NCBI GenBank assembly: GCA_951804985.1
Contig: OX638133.1
Location: forward strand, 56,252,028-56,316,027
Source of the DNA: Dryomyza anilis
Lineage: Eukaryota > Arthropoda > Insecta > Diptera > Dryomyzidae
Direction: 5' to 3'
Length of the DNA stretch: 64,000 bases
The notes beneath the pieces are model-generated. The model ran no database searches. It had not been told where the DNA came from and saw only the letters and a list, made by a program, of their open reading frames with translations. Position numbers and translations under genes: made by a program. Each line of letters starts with the position of its first letter. The stretch's first letter is position 1. This document shows, piece by piece, positions 20,830-32,329 of the stretch.

Positions 20830-21955
20830 CTATTTGGAACAATTCTTCTACAAGTTTATGTACATCTTTTTTTAGGATTGAAATTAAAACTTAATGTTTT
20901 TCTGAAGCAATATTGAATTAAATTAAGTAAATTAATTTATTAATTTACACCATTATTAAATTTTCTTCTCTATTCGATAGATTTGTTAATTGTGGCATTA
21001 CAATACAATATTGTATTTTGCGTTGATTACTATTTCTTTTGGGAAATTTTTGGGAAATTTGGAAAATTGTATCAAATATCAAAAAATTGCGAGTATTAAT
21101 TCATTTTATTCAAGTTATTTAAATCAGAAATAAAATAAAATATTAACAACATAAACACAAGAAGAGTTGCGATTTCCCACATTAATCCCACTATGCCCCT
21201 ACTAAAATGTTTTATATAAACAATTTAAAGTCGAGCATTTTTAAGCAAAATTTAGAAATTATTTTGGGTTAATAAAAAATAGTCGTTTTTTCATTAATTT
21301 ATTGAATAAAAAATTGATTTATCATTCGCTTGATTGTGACATTCAAAGCGAATTCAATTTAGGTGAAGAGCTAGCAATGTTCAATGTTTTTACGAATTTA
21401 TAGTATTATTGTATACAAATGAATTTATGGACCTTTTTCAGATAATGTGGAATTTATTACTGCAGCCCTGTGTCATGTACTGTGGCATTTTCTATTTTCT
21501 TGCCGTTTCAACTCAAATATATTATTTGTATTGATATTGTGAATATATGCTTTGTGAAAAATGAGACTGATAGCGTAATGATGAGAACTCGGGACTTGCA
21601 ATCCGGCAATGCGAGTTCGAACCATACTCGTGCATATAATTTTTTATATTTTTTTTTATTTGCTTATTTTTTTTAACTTTTATAGTAGGAAACGTCTCAT
21701 ATTGTTAATAAAATGTAACAAAATTAAATCTATTATTTTTTATATGTATATTTGGTATTTTTTTTATATTTTTAAGTAATTGGTAAAATATGTCTTAATA
21801 ATTTTTCAAATAAACACTTTGTCTTGCTGGAGAGATTTTTTGTACAATATTGCGTTTTATATATTGCTACAATATTTCAGAAATATTCTATGTGCAATAT
21901 AAAATAATGCAATGTAGCAATATTACTGCAGCAACAGTTTGTTCTGTAGGGGTAA
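20830..21955 (+). repeat. Dispersed repeat R, copy 1
   Basis: R is an AT-rich repeat about 1.1 kb long with recurrent landmarks: TTAATTTATTAATTTACACC, TTCGATAGATTTGTTAATTG, a palindrome-like TACAATATTGTATTTTCG, TTATTCAAGTTATTTAAATC, ATTATTTTGGGTTAATAAAA, AAAGCGAATTCAATTTAGG, a tRNA-like segment, and an end rich in GCAATATT and AACAGTTTGTGCTGTAGG. Other copies: 21956-22394 plus 23585-23740, 32960-33200 (minus), 33725-35441 (minus), and 38041-38208 plus 50122-50387. It has no coding frames of note and looks like an old non-autonomous element. Confidence 0.75.
21563..21642 (+). repeat. tRNA-like segment of repeat R (SINE-like)
   Basis: The sequence holds an A-box-like TAGCGTAATGATGAG, an anticodon-arm-like GGGACTTGCAATCC (loop with TGC), a T-arm GAGTTCGAACCATACTC with B-box core GTTCGAACC, and a T-run downstream. 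The ends do not pair as an acceptor stem, so it is not a working tRNA gene. A sister copy is at 34591-34668 (minus) with TGT in the loop. Confidence 0.65.
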
Positions 21956-22394
21956 GTAAATTAATTTATTAATTTACACCTTTATTACAAATATTTATTC
22001 TGTTCGATAGATTTGTTAATTTTGGCATTATAATACAATAATGTATTTTCGCGCTGTAGAGTTTTTTTTGGATTGCATTTCCGGAGATTTTTCGAAATTT
22101 CTTTTTGGAAATTTTGCAAATTGTATCAAATACAAAAAAAAAAACGAGATTAGTATTAATTCATGTTATTCAAGTTATTTAAATCATAAAAAGATAACAA
22201 TTTAAAGTAGAACATTTTTAAGCAAAATTTAGATATTATTTTGGGTTAATAAAAAAATCTTATTAATGAAAAGTCGTATTTAATGAAATAAGTATTTGAT
22301 TTATCATTCGCTTAATTTTGATATTCAAAGCGAATTCAATTTAGGTGAAGATCAATTTTTAATGTTTTTTACGAGATTATAATAATTGTTGCAA
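21956..22394 (+). repeat. Dispersed repeat R, copy 2, left part
   Basis: It starts again with TTAATTTATTAATTTACACC directly after copy 1, so two R units stand head to tail. It is interrupted after TTGTTGCAA by the TIR element at 22395 and resumes at 23585 (ACAAATGAATGTATGGGCC). Confidence 0.75.
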
Positions 22395-23584
22395 CACCCA
22401 GGGAAAAAATATATCGAAAATTATACTACGTTTCATATGTTTTTACTATGCACAATAACATTTTATAACTCGTTATCATTTGTAGAAAAATTACTATGAA
22501 TTGATTTCATCATTAATAGTTCATAGTATATTGTGTGTCAAATCCGTCTATCATCATTCATAAAAGTTGTTCAATAGCGGCGGTCGACTACGGGTAAAAT
22601 GTCATAAATTAAATTCAACTTTTAAATTTATTAGTACATGTTCTAGCTGGCGGCAATACGACACATTCTGTTGATCGAAGCATACAATATTATTTGGATT
22701 ACAGTTTGGATATCAGTGTCAAGGAGCCGCGGAAGCTGAACCTGAGCGGCTGACTGGAGTCTACAGGAGCATCCTACCTCACAATGTTGTGCGCGATTGA
22801 GGCAGACTGCGCACTTCGGTAATGTGTTGAAAATGCTGGGATTGCGTGGCGGTTTATTGTGTTGACATTATCAACACTTATGGAAAATGTCCAAAAGCGA
22901 CGACCGAACGCGTGTAAGCAGTAACTAAATAAATTAAATTTATTTATTCATATTGTAGAAACATCTTCCTAAGATGCTTTAATAGTATTGGGTTTACTTC
23001 TGTCCGTTGCTGCCGCTTCTAGCTTCGAATCAGTGACGAGGAGCCTTGGTAGCTGGAGATCCATCCAGTGGCAAAGTCTGTGCATCGTCGCTGCGGTACA
23101 CAGAAGAGCGGTCATTGCATCAATTCATCCCCAAGTCGGCTACAGGTTGCGTACCTCGGAAATATGTTGAAGACGCTGGAGTTGCGCGGCGGACAGTGAG
23201 GCGCCGTTGTTCAGTTTTAAATGTGTTCAAAGTCGATGTGCAAAAGTATTTCATAGGCGATTAGTGTGAACATTTGCTAATACATATTTGTTTTTATTTG
23301 AAAACCATAAATAAATATAATAAATTGAAATGTTAATATTTCTATTCATTGGTTTACTGTAATAAAAATGCTATTAAACATAGTAAATTCATATGTAGAA
23401 GATTGTAAAAGAATCATTATTATACATAGTAAATTAAAATGTAAATTGTGATATTTGACAATTTAAAAAATGTACTATGAAAAAATAATGATGTTACTAT
23501 AACTAAATTTGACTTCATATCGTTAAGATATATAACGAATATACTAAGAATCATAACGGATTTACAACGTTTTTTCCCTGGGTG
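22395..23584. mobile_element. TIR element, CACCCAGGGAAAAAA family, about 1.19 kb
   Basis: It begins CACCCAGGGAAAAAA and ends with the reverse complement TTTTTTCCCTGGGTG. It splits repeat R: neighbouring R copies read straight through this point, so the filled site shows a 2-bp duplication AA (22393-22394 and 23585-23586). Inside are two related GC-richer segments (about 22700-22910 and 23020-23270). They share GCGCACTTCGGTAATGTG and GCGTACCTCGGAAATATG type wording and a following TGTTGAA..GCTGG..TTGCG block. No long frame and no transposase are seen; non-autonomous. Confidence 0.8.
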
Positions 23585-23740
23585 AACAAATGAATGTATG
23601 GGCCCTTTTTAGATAATGTGGAATTTATTACTGCAGCCATGTGTCATGTACCAACGATATTTTCAATCACTACTTGATTTTTTATTTTCTTACCGTTTCA
23701 ACTCAAATATAATATTTATATTAATATTTTAAAAAAGTAC
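23585..23740 (+). repeat. Dispersed repeat R, copy 2, right part
   Basis: Matches 21412-21545: AAATGAAT, GATAATGTGGAATTTATTAC, TGCAGCC, TGTCATGTAC, TTTCAACTCAAATAT. The tRNA-like part is absent. Confidence 0.7.
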
Positions 23741-24340
23741 CTCCTAACAATATTTGTCTTTAATTGTAGTTAACGATATCAATTTTTGTCGATACCGAGT
23801 TAGGGAATCGCGCACTGATATTTTCATCAGCAGAAATTGACAAATTTTGAGTGGAGTTTTCCTACTGACGACGTCAAATTCAGTAGATATAAATATTCAT
23901 GCTGCAATGCACAAATTAATCAATGTGTTGTAAATATTAAATATTAGGACAATATTTTCGCGAAAAAAACAATTCAGTACACTACCATCGCTCGTCTAAT
24001 ACAATCGCGTTACAATTTGGCTTTCTACTTGGCTCGCCGTGGCCATTAAGAAAGAAGTTCTCAAAATTGGAGATTTTAAAAATCTGTGAAATGTGTTTCG
24101 CGCGATTACATTTTAATTATATTTAACCGGCCGAAGTTTAGTATTTATAAAACCATTTCCATTGTTTGCTGTTAAACTTAGTAAAAATGAAAATGTGTGG
24201 TGTGCGACGTGTGGAGATTTCAAAAACACGGACAATGACTTTACATAGATTTAGCACTACACAATGGACATGGGTTTTAAAAATAAATGTTTCACTTTCG
24301 CAAGTAAAGTTAAATTCTGCCCGCGGTATATAATGTAGTG
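23741..24340. other. Unassigned AT-rich DNA
   Basis: No coding frame, RNA gene or repeat partner was recognised. A short AACCGGCCGAAG word near 24126 resembles the terminal word of the element at 62893 but stands alone. Confidence 0.4.
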
Positions 24341-24415
24341 TCGGTCGGATAGCGTGCAGGACGAACCGAAATGTCGCGATATCCAGGTTCAAATCTGGGC
24401 TAGGAACACTTGAAA
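24341..24415 (+). repeat. tRNA-like segment (degenerate)
   Basis: GTGTCGGTCGGATAGCGTG (A-box-like GGATAGCGTG) is followed about 30 bp later by CCAGGTTCAAATCTGGG, a good T-arm with B-box core GGTTCAAATC. The outer GTGT/ACAC bases pair, but the rest of the acceptor stem does not. It is likely a SINE head or tRNA pseudogene rather than a gene. Confidence 0.5.
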
Positions 24416-24452
24416 TATGTTTTTTTTATATGCTTTGCTACTCCGCAGACAA

Positions 24453-24595
24453 TAGCTGCGTTTTTTTCATAATTTAAATTTGAGCCGGAACAAATTTTAT
24501 ACGCAAAACAAAAACAAATTTGAGCTAGAATTGTTTTTGTTTTGCGTACAAAATTTGTTCCAGCTCAAATTTAAATTATGAAAAAAACGCAGCTA
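24453..24595. repeat. Near-perfect foldback of 65-bp arms
   Basis: Arm 1 begins TAGCTGCGTTTTTTTCAT and arm 2 ends ATGAAAAAAACGCAGCTA. The arms (24453-24517, 24531-24595) differ at only a few positions and are separated by 13 bp. It is probably a small foldback element. It encodes nothing. Confidence 0.85.
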
Positions 24596-25519
24596 ATGAT
24601 AATGAAATATTGATAGTAAAACTGATAGTAAAATATTTCCCCACCGCAGAGTCGGTATTAAACAAGAGGGCCTTGGTATTTGTCACTACAACTTTGAAAA
24701 CCTATTCAAAGTTGTAGAATGAAACTATTATTACTGTTATATTAGCCATTATTAAAGACCACACATATCAAAGAGGTTGTGATTAAATAGCAAAAACTTT
24801 TTCATTTTTGATGAACAACAATTCGAATTAAAGGGTTTGGTTCAAAAACGGTTTAAGTATGTATTTTTTGTTTTCTATAGAAATAAACTAAAAAATTCCA
24901 AGTAGTTTGGCATATAAACGTATTTTAAACTGCTGGACTGGTCTAGTTTTTTCCCCCCACTATTTGAGCAATTGAACAATCAATGAAATCACATATGCAT
25001 CATAAGCATATATTTCTTTTTAGACAATAAAACATATTTGTATTAATGGGCAATGGTAATTTTATGAAAGTCAATTGAAATGATTTCACAGGATCAAATT
25101 ATTTTTATTATAATTATTACAAATTATTTTTTCATATTTGAAAAAAAAAAAAAAAAAATTGTAGTCAACAGGATTTGAACTTGCGACAAACGTAAAGTAT
25201 TTTATTGAGTCTTTTCGAACTTTTACAATGTACAATTTAGGTTAAACAATTGTTTCTAAAAATTAGAAGAATACTTAAAATTATATTGTATTGTTTTAAT
25301 TCTTTTACATTGGCTCGTGTTAAATTAATTGTTGATTATGTGATTAAATTGTTAAGTGCTTGCTCCCGACACTAAATATTTTTTTGGGGATTTATTTTCC
25401 CACATTTTTTTGGTCTTAAAACTAAAATAAAATAATGAAAAACTTAGAACTACGCATAAAAATAACTTAAACTAATAATGATATATAATTAAATTTATAA
25501 CATTATTGGATTAAATGAA
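24596..25519. other. AT-rich DNA with one tRNA-like fragment
   Basis: Around 25143-25185 a long A-run is followed by a reversed B-box (minus strand AAGTTCAAATCCTG, then TTGACTAC and a T-run), a possible tRNA-derived fragment. The rest shows no feature. Confidence 0.4.
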
Positions 25520-25585
25520 CAAACTTTTTTTTTTGTTTCTTTTTTTTAATAATTTTTATTTTTATATAAAAAGTTATTTTTAAGA

Positions 25586-28513
25586 TTAACCTCGATTTGT
25601 GTTGGGAGAAGTATTTTTGTAAAAATCAGGTAAAAGTGGGGTAGTAAAATCCATTTCCGTAGCAATTGCCTCATTAATAAGACTAATAGGAGAAAGGTAA
25701 TACGAAGTAGACCAATTTGTCGCTTTTTGTGAATCAAACACTTGTTTTATTAAATAATTATCATGGAGAGAAACTCCTTTAATGAATCCTTCAAGCAAAT
25801 AAAGAGCATATTTACATAGAGGATTTAGTAGGAGGAGCAGTACTGTAAATGTAGTTGTTGGAGAATCGTTTAACATATGATTCATAGTTTCTGTCGATAC
25901 AGAGTCTTAAAACTTTTCGTTCAAGAATTTCAAATTTATTAGCAATAGATGGGGATATTGTAAACCAAATTGGAAATGCATAAAGAGGAGCCGGTCGAAT
26001 ACTTACTTTATATATTAATAATTTTGTTTTTTGACTAAGATATTTACTATGTAAAAGTTTTGCGAATATACCTTTAATTTTGTAAACTTTATTTAAAATT
26101 AATCTAGAGTGTTCATTAAACTTAAATAATTTATTAAAAGTAACGCCGAGATATTTTAAACTATTTTTGAATGGGATTTCTATTCCATTTAAAAATAATT
26201 TCAAATTTTTACTTTCTGGAACTACAGTATATTTACATTTTCCAGATGCATTACGCAAACAAATGGCTTCTGATTTTGAAGAATTAATCGAAATTCCCCA
26301 ATTTTTGTAAAACTTGTGAACATATGATAGATGCCTTGATACTATGTTTAGGAGATTCGTGATGAGCATAAATTAGTGAATCATCCGCATATAAAATACC
26401 CTTTGAACCATTAAAATCATGTGGAAAGTCATGTATAGAAATGCTGTACAGATGAGGAGCCAGGATTGAACCTTGCGGTACACCGCTTTTAACATAACCA
26501 AAATTTGAAAGAGAATTATTTAGTTCAACACTAAATTTTCTATTAGAGAAGAAACTACTAAACATTTTTATAATAAAGGGGTCGAATTTTAATTTAATTA
26601 ATTTAAATAATATTCCATCATGATAAGCACGGTCAAAAGCTTTTTCAATATCTAGAGACACTGCAATTGTACATTTACTATTTCTTAAGTTAGAAATAAC
26701 ATCGTTATGAAATTTAAGAAGAGCATGCACTGTGTATTGTCTTTTTTTGAAACCGAATTGATGGCATGGTATATATTCTTCTTCCATATTTATGTCCATT
26801 TTTTCTCTGATTACGTGTTCAAATAATTTACCTAAATTTGAAAGCATTGAAATTGGTCTAAAGTTATCAAGATTTGAAGCTCCAGTTTTTTTCTTAATGG
26901 GGACAATTTTTGCAATTTTCCAGATATTAGGGAAATAGCCGTTGTTCAAACAGTTATTAAATATTATCGTAAGGAATTTAAAAGCTTAAAGTTGAAATTT
27001 TTTAATGAGATAATTTGAAATTTTATCTAGGCGAAAAGTTTTCTTATTGTTTATATTTTTTGAAATTAAAATTATATTTTCTACTGAAATTAGTTGCGAA
27101 CAATTTTGAAGATTTAAGGAATTAAATTGGGCATTAAAAACGGATGCACTGCAAGGTATATTATTAAGTAATTCGTCAATCGTGTTTGTGATGTCAGAGA
27201 TATCTGGTCTGTTTGGAATTCTATCTCTGTAGATTGATTCGAAATGATAACGGAATGATTCTAATATATCTGCATTATCAGTAATTTTTAAATTATTAAC
27301 AGTAATTTCTTTGCATGTCGAATTTTTCCTTTTACCAATAATGTTGAAAATTTGCTTGTATGCGTCTTGTTTAATATGCGTTTTGTTTAATTTGGTTTAA
27401 TTTTTTCAAGTTTCTCATTAAATATTTTTGCCTGTTCTTGTTCCACTTGCTCTCTAATAAGTTTTTTTAAAAGTTGTATTTGTTTAGATAGTAAGTTATA
27501 TTCTGAACTTTTTCTATTATAATTTCTGTGAAATATATGTTTTAATTCTTTTTGCCAGTCATATTTTATACGGAATATTTTTTTTATATGATCAGATGCA
27601 AAGAATTTTTTATTTTTTATTTCTATAAATTTAGAATGTGCATTAGTTACTGAATTAACAATTGAAGTGAATTTCTCTATTAAATCATCAATTTCAGAGT
27701 TTATAAGATTCCTCTCTGATGGAGGAATTATATAAACTAGACTTTCTGAAAGGTCGGACTTAAAAAGGTCCCAATTAGTTTCGGAAAATGAAGAGAAACT
27801 ACGAATTTGTTGTAATATAAAATCAAAGTTCAGTAAATTAAATTTAAGCATAAGTGGAAAATGGTCAGAAAAAGTGGGAAGGCTGCGAACTGAGAAATTT
27901 GGATTAACTAGGTCCACCAAGTTTGAACTTATTAAAAAATGATCAAGAAATGATGATCAAGCGGAAAAGATGGCTTACTATCTGAAATTCTTGAAAAATC
28001 TAGACTAAAGTTTTGTAGCCAATTTAATAAATTTTTACCATTACAATTGTCGATAGTATCACACCAAGTACGATTTTTTGAATTTAGGTCACCTCCTATA
28101 AATGTACCATCATAGTTTTTAGCAAAATTAGCTAAATTTGTTAATCCAGAGAAAATTGACGATGAACAGAAATTGCACGGAAAATAAATTGATCCAAATA
28201 AAAAATGTTTGATGAAACCATTTACTAATAATTTGACTTCTATAAATTTATTTGGGAATAATTAACCAGGAATGGAAATACTATGATAATTATATGAGTT
28301 TTTAATAGCAATTCCAACTCCTTGGGAAGATTTATCTCGAATAAAATCATAATCCTCTAATGATGGGTTATGACATTCTGGAAGATGTGTTTCCTGAATA
28401 AAAGCAATATCGATATTATTGTTGTGAAGGATACTTAATAATTCAATTTTTCTACTTGATTCGATAAGTGATCTAACATTAAAAGTAAGTAGATTTAAAT
28501 TTTTACGGCCCAT
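25586..28513 (-). pseudogene. Jockey LINE ORF2: endonuclease and reverse transcriptase, broken
   Basis: The ATG at 28513 starts MGRKNLNLLTFNVRSL, then IAFIQETHLPE and SSQGVGIAI; a stop follows at 28262. SDHFPLMLKF (the last endonuclease block) lies in the frame open at 27920-27387. The polymerase occupies 26949-25812: KTGASNLDNFRPISMLSNLG, VSLDIEKAFDRAYHDG, SGVPQGSILAPHLYS, LYADDSLIYAH (YADD at 26380-26391), LKYLGVTFN. The C-terminus reads TPLLPDFYKNTSPNTNRG and stops at 25586. At least four frame changes or stops make it inactive, though the active-site Asp residues are kept. Confidence 0.87.
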
Positions 28514-28869
28514 ATTGTTTTTTAACTTGGGAAAGAAGATCCAAACATTCAGATTTAGCTTGAGAAGTTGATAAATTTCTATAGTTTTTCAAGAAATTAT
28601 GATTTTTTTTTTTTCTAAATTTAATGGCTCTGGTTCACAGAGTAATTTTGAAATATTTAAAAATTCCTCGATTATTTGTGGTTTTTTATGCACGAAATTT
28701 GATTTTGTAAGAATTGCTTCAAAATTTTGTTCGTAAAAATTGCTAGCATACGATTTATTGTGCGAAACATATGAAGCTCTATTCAAAGCTTGGGTGGTAT
28801 TTCTAATAGCGGTTTGTTTTCTTTCCTTAGCTTCATTTATTAATTTTTTTATAAAGAATGTAGTTTTTG

Positions 28870-29075
28870 TAAGCGGAGCAACCCTTCCAATTGGCTGGAT
28901 GGCCAGATTCGTTGCAATTAATACAGAAAGGAATTGAATTAATATCTTTTTTTAAAAGACAATTACCTGGTTCGTGATTTTCATTACATTTTACGCATTT
29001 ATATGTACGATTGCAGTTGTTGGCAATATTTCCCCAGTATTGGCATCGTTTACATTGTATTTCTTTTGAATTTGA
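28870..29075 (-). pseudogene. Jockey LINE ORF1, CCHC zinc-knuckle part
   Basis: Three knuckles can be read in one frame: CKRCQYWGNIANNC (the usual His is Asn here), CVKCNENHEPGNC (Cys and His spacing one residue short of the common pattern) and CINCNESGHPANWKGC. Gag-like proteins of Jockey elements carry such arrays for nucleic-acid binding. The reading is interrupted upstream by stops. Confidence 0.75.
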
Positions 29076-29209
29076 TTTAGGGGCTTCTCACGTAATTGAT
29101 TGGTTTAAAAGATATCTAATATGTTTTATATCATTTAACTTTTTCCCTGGTAAAAGGGAAATTAAAAATAAACCGGTATCGGTATTATTTCGAATAGAAA
29201 ATTAAGTTG

Positions 29210-30190
29210 TAAATTTATCTACTTTTTGAAGAGTGTTCGGGACGACTTCTTCTAGAGCTTGTTTTATTTCATCGATTTCAGATTTATGATAAAGTCCCCT
29301 TAGAATCACACTAATATGTTTGAATTACTTTGGTGTGTAAGAATAAGAGTCGATTTTTTTTTCTCTTAGAAGCGACATCATTTCAGCATGTGCTGATACA
29401 TCATCTAGATAAAGCTTGCTCTTTACTTTACTTTTGTTTACGATTTAAATGTTTTATGTCTACTAAATGTTTTATATTTACGTTATTTAAAAAGATTGGA
29501 CGACAAAGTCTCTTTCGAGAAGGGGGAGATACTACCGCAGGAGGAGATACTACCCCACTATTACCTGATTTATTTTTCCTTGTGTTTTTAGGTGTATTTT
29601 CAAATTCTAAATCGTCCAGTATGGCAAATCTATTTTCAGAATTTCTAGGTATACAATTATTTTCTACGTTACAGTCATTGCGAAAATTTAAAACATCTAT
29701 TTCTACTATGTTACCGGTGTTGGTACGTTTCATTCTTTTATTCCTTATGTTTGGTTGGACATCATCTGTTGAAGCTGCAACACAATCCATACTAGAGGTA
29801 TCTGAACAAATAGATAGGGCATCTTGAATTTCCTGGTATTCCGTTGAATATAATGTTGAATGAGATGCGACGCCTGAGTGGGAGACTTGATCTGGTATTT
29901 CCACTAGCTGATGTATGTCAATTTGATGTTGCACTGGTTGCGATTCATTAGGAGGATTCAATTTTGTGTTGTTATTCACAATTTTATTATTGTGCGAGGA
30001 ACTCAGAGATTGAGAGGTCATAGCTGGACGATGTTGCTGCTTCAAAATATTTGGTTTCGGTGGCGGCTTAGTTGATTGTTGGTTTTTGGTGCGAGGAACT
30101 CAGAGATTGAGAAAATAAAGCTCTATTTTCTGGACGATGTTGCTGCTTCAAAATATTTGGTTTTGGTGGAGGCTTAGTTGACATTGTCAT
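29210..30190 (-). pseudogene. Jockey LINE ORF1, N-terminal and middle parts
   Basis: An ATG at about 30190 opens MTMSTKPPPKPNILKQQHRP. A tandem duplication of about 95 bp (units near 29994-30077 and 30089-30183) then repeats this N-terminal segment and breaks the frame; the long frame runs from about 30045 to 29428. It is rich in S, N and Q, with the basic KRMKRTN and SRKRLCRPIFLNNVNIKHLV. Comparable words (SMDC, ENRFAILDDLEFE, PPIFL) occur in the plus-strand copy. A further frameshift near 29430 separates it from the C-terminal zinc-knuckle part. It is an RNA-binding gag-like protein of the element. Confidence 0.75.
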
Positions 30191-30394
30191 GTTATACATT
30201 AAAATTGTGTCTGGGGGTTATTTTTTCTTGTAGCAATCATTATTCGGCAATTCGCCATGTTGAACGTTATCCATTCGAATGAAAGTTGCAATTAAAGGTC
30301 TCGTTAAGGTTTTTTTTTATTTATTTGAAAATGTTCTTATATAATTTCTTTTTTAAAAATATTAAAATTCAAAAGTCATACCATTCATAGTCAT

Positions 30395-30579
30395 TTACCA
30401 TTTTAAAAGTGCGATTCAGCTCATAACAGTTCATATGTGTAAAATAACATATTTTTCATGAAAAACACGTCAGATGTTTATTTTTACGGACGTATTAGTG
30501 TTTTTATTTGAAAAAATGAGTAAATTAACTGAAATAAATGTAGCAAATTCACTATTGCTAAATCAGATTTCTTAGAGTG
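30395..30579. repeat. End of a CACTCTAA-family TIR element
   Basis: Near-identical to 1-201, with the end at TTTCTTAGAGTG (30579). It lies just upstream of the Jockey LINE. The opposite end was not found. Confidence 0.65.
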
Positions 30580-30965
30580 AAGGCAATGTTATGTGAAACA
30601 AGGATATAAAACATTGCCCAACCGGGATCATTTGACCCTTCAAAATTTCCTGAAGGAAACTCAGTTGTAAGAAGATCGTACACCCGATATCTTACCTAGC
30701 TTAGGCCTCGTTAGATTCCGATTTTCTGAAACATGATATGTTCATGAGTATGGCCCAAGAGAAATCTACCTCTCCTACCCCTTTTATTATGAAGTTAGCT
30801 AAAACCTCCCCCACGAGCAAGTCCTGCGCACGGGCCTGATTATATGAACACTCATATAAAATGTACTGAATAATATTAGTAGTGCATAGGGAATGCAATC
30901 CGGATCATTTTCTAGTCCCGAAAATCCCGGGATTAAAATGTACTAATCCCGGGATTGGCAAAAAA
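30580..30965 (-). repeat. Fragments of dispersed repeats
   Basis: 30711-30840 is an inverted copy of the LINE-leader segment 4744-4883 (shared GGTTTTAGCTAACTTCATAA). 30880-30965 has TAGGGAATGCAATCC followed by CCCGAAAATCCCGGGATT twice, resembling a hAT-type end; CCGGGATT words recur near 39755. No gene. Confidence 0.5.
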
Positions 30966-30971
30966 TCACTA

Positions 30972-31215
30972 CACAATTTCTATTTGAAATTGGGAAAATT
31001 CCAAAAGAAATTGAGATATTCCAATTGAAATTGAGATATTCCATTTAAAATTGAGAAAATTCCAAATGACATTCAGATATTCCATTTGATATTCAGAAAA
31101 TTCCAAACGAAATTGAGATTTTCCATTTGATATTGAGAAAATTCCAAATGAAATTGAGATTTTCTAATTAAAATTGAGAAAACTTTAAATTAAATTTGAA
31201 ATTTTTCCATTTGAA
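30972..31215 (+). repeat. Degenerate minisatellite, period about 21-22 bp
   Basis: About eleven units alternate between GAAATTGAGATATTCCAATT-like and GAAATTGAGAAAATTCC-like forms. The two alternating forms suggest a higher-order dimer. No gene. Confidence 0.8.
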
Positions 31216-32329
31216 ATCGGTTGGAAATGGCAAACGGCACGATATAAAATTTATTCCAGAGCTCTCAATACAATTCTATTTACAAAACATGATATAAAAT
31301 TTAGCATAAAAAATGAATTTAATTTATCCCAATTTTAAAAAGCTAAAATCAAAATCTTATATACGAGATAAATCAATGAGATTAAAAAATTATGTACTAG
31401 ATACAAATAATTACTTAGAGAAATTTTGACATCGCATTTATTATAATTTTTTTTTTTAAATAAAAACTTTAAACCCAATAGTTATTTTACTATCAAGACA
31501 AATTTTAATATATAAAGAAATGCTAAAATTCTAATAAGTTTTTACATACTTATTTGGATATAAATTCGAAAATGTTTAGACCATTTTTGAAATATTTTGC
31601 TTGTATTTATGATATCATAATAAAAATAATTTATGGGTCTCTGAACATAGTCAAACTCTCAACTGAAATTACAAACTTTTTATCGGTTGTACTTTTTAAA
31701 ATTCGGTCCCTTTACCTAATTTGTTTTATGTTTTTTTTTTATAAACATAATGCAACTAAATTATTATTAATTATTATTGCATACTAATTTTTTTTCGTAA
31801 TTTTTTGAGAAGAAATCTGATAAAGATTATTCTGTGTATAAAACTCACAATACGTAATTTATTTTGTTTTACGACGAAAAATGGTTAAAACCGCAAATTT
31901 CAAATATAGAAAACTACCAGAAATGTAGTTATTTTTATCGTCAGTTTAGACAATATCCCAACAAACATTATCTCAAAAAGTTAAGGTTTACGCAAAAAGT
32001 TAAACAATAGTTAATCAAAAGTATACACTTGAGCTAAAATACACAAAGTACGCAAAAAGTACGATGCAAGTTTACTCAAATCTGTACTCAAGTAAACCTA
32101 GCTATTTTCATAATATCATGTAGAGGGTAACTCAAATTTATCGCCATTTTCTGAGCAATACGATATGTTGCTTCCACAGTTCATGTATATCGGGAAAACC
32201 CATATTGTTGCTGAAGGCGTGCACGAGAAAAGATGAAAATGTCGAATATAAGCCGAGGAGTGTTATAGTTAATTGAATACCTACAAGAGGAACTTAAAAA
32301 GGAGTCTTAATAAAACATTTGCACACTTA
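31216..32329. other. Unassigned AT-rich DNA
   Basis: No convincing coding or RNA feature. 31975-32100 contains repeated ACGCAAAAAGT words. A 77-codon frame at 31554 is low in complexity and rich in F, I and Y, as expected by chance in AT-rich DNA. Confidence 0.45.

Larger units (their letters stand above)
25520..30300 (-). mobile_element. Jockey-type LINE, minus strand, full-length but decayed
   Basis: The order on the minus strand is ORF1 with zinc knuckles (about 30190-28880), ORF2 with endonuclease and reverse transcriptase (28513-25586), then a short 3' region and an A-rich tail (T-rich on the plus strand near 25525-25550). No RNase H follows the polymerase, as in the Jockey group. A second copy on the plus strand lies at about 44040-49250. 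Confidence 0.87.

Noticed and set aside
21563..21642. Possible true tRNA gene (Ala-like), and the Thr-like one at 34591-34668
   Set aside because: Both have good A- and B-boxes but no pairing acceptor stem, and both sit at the same place in a dispersed repeat.
24118..24135. AACCGGCCGAAG word as a solo end of the 62893-63956 element
   Set aside because: Only 12 bases match and the rest of the terminal repeat is absent.
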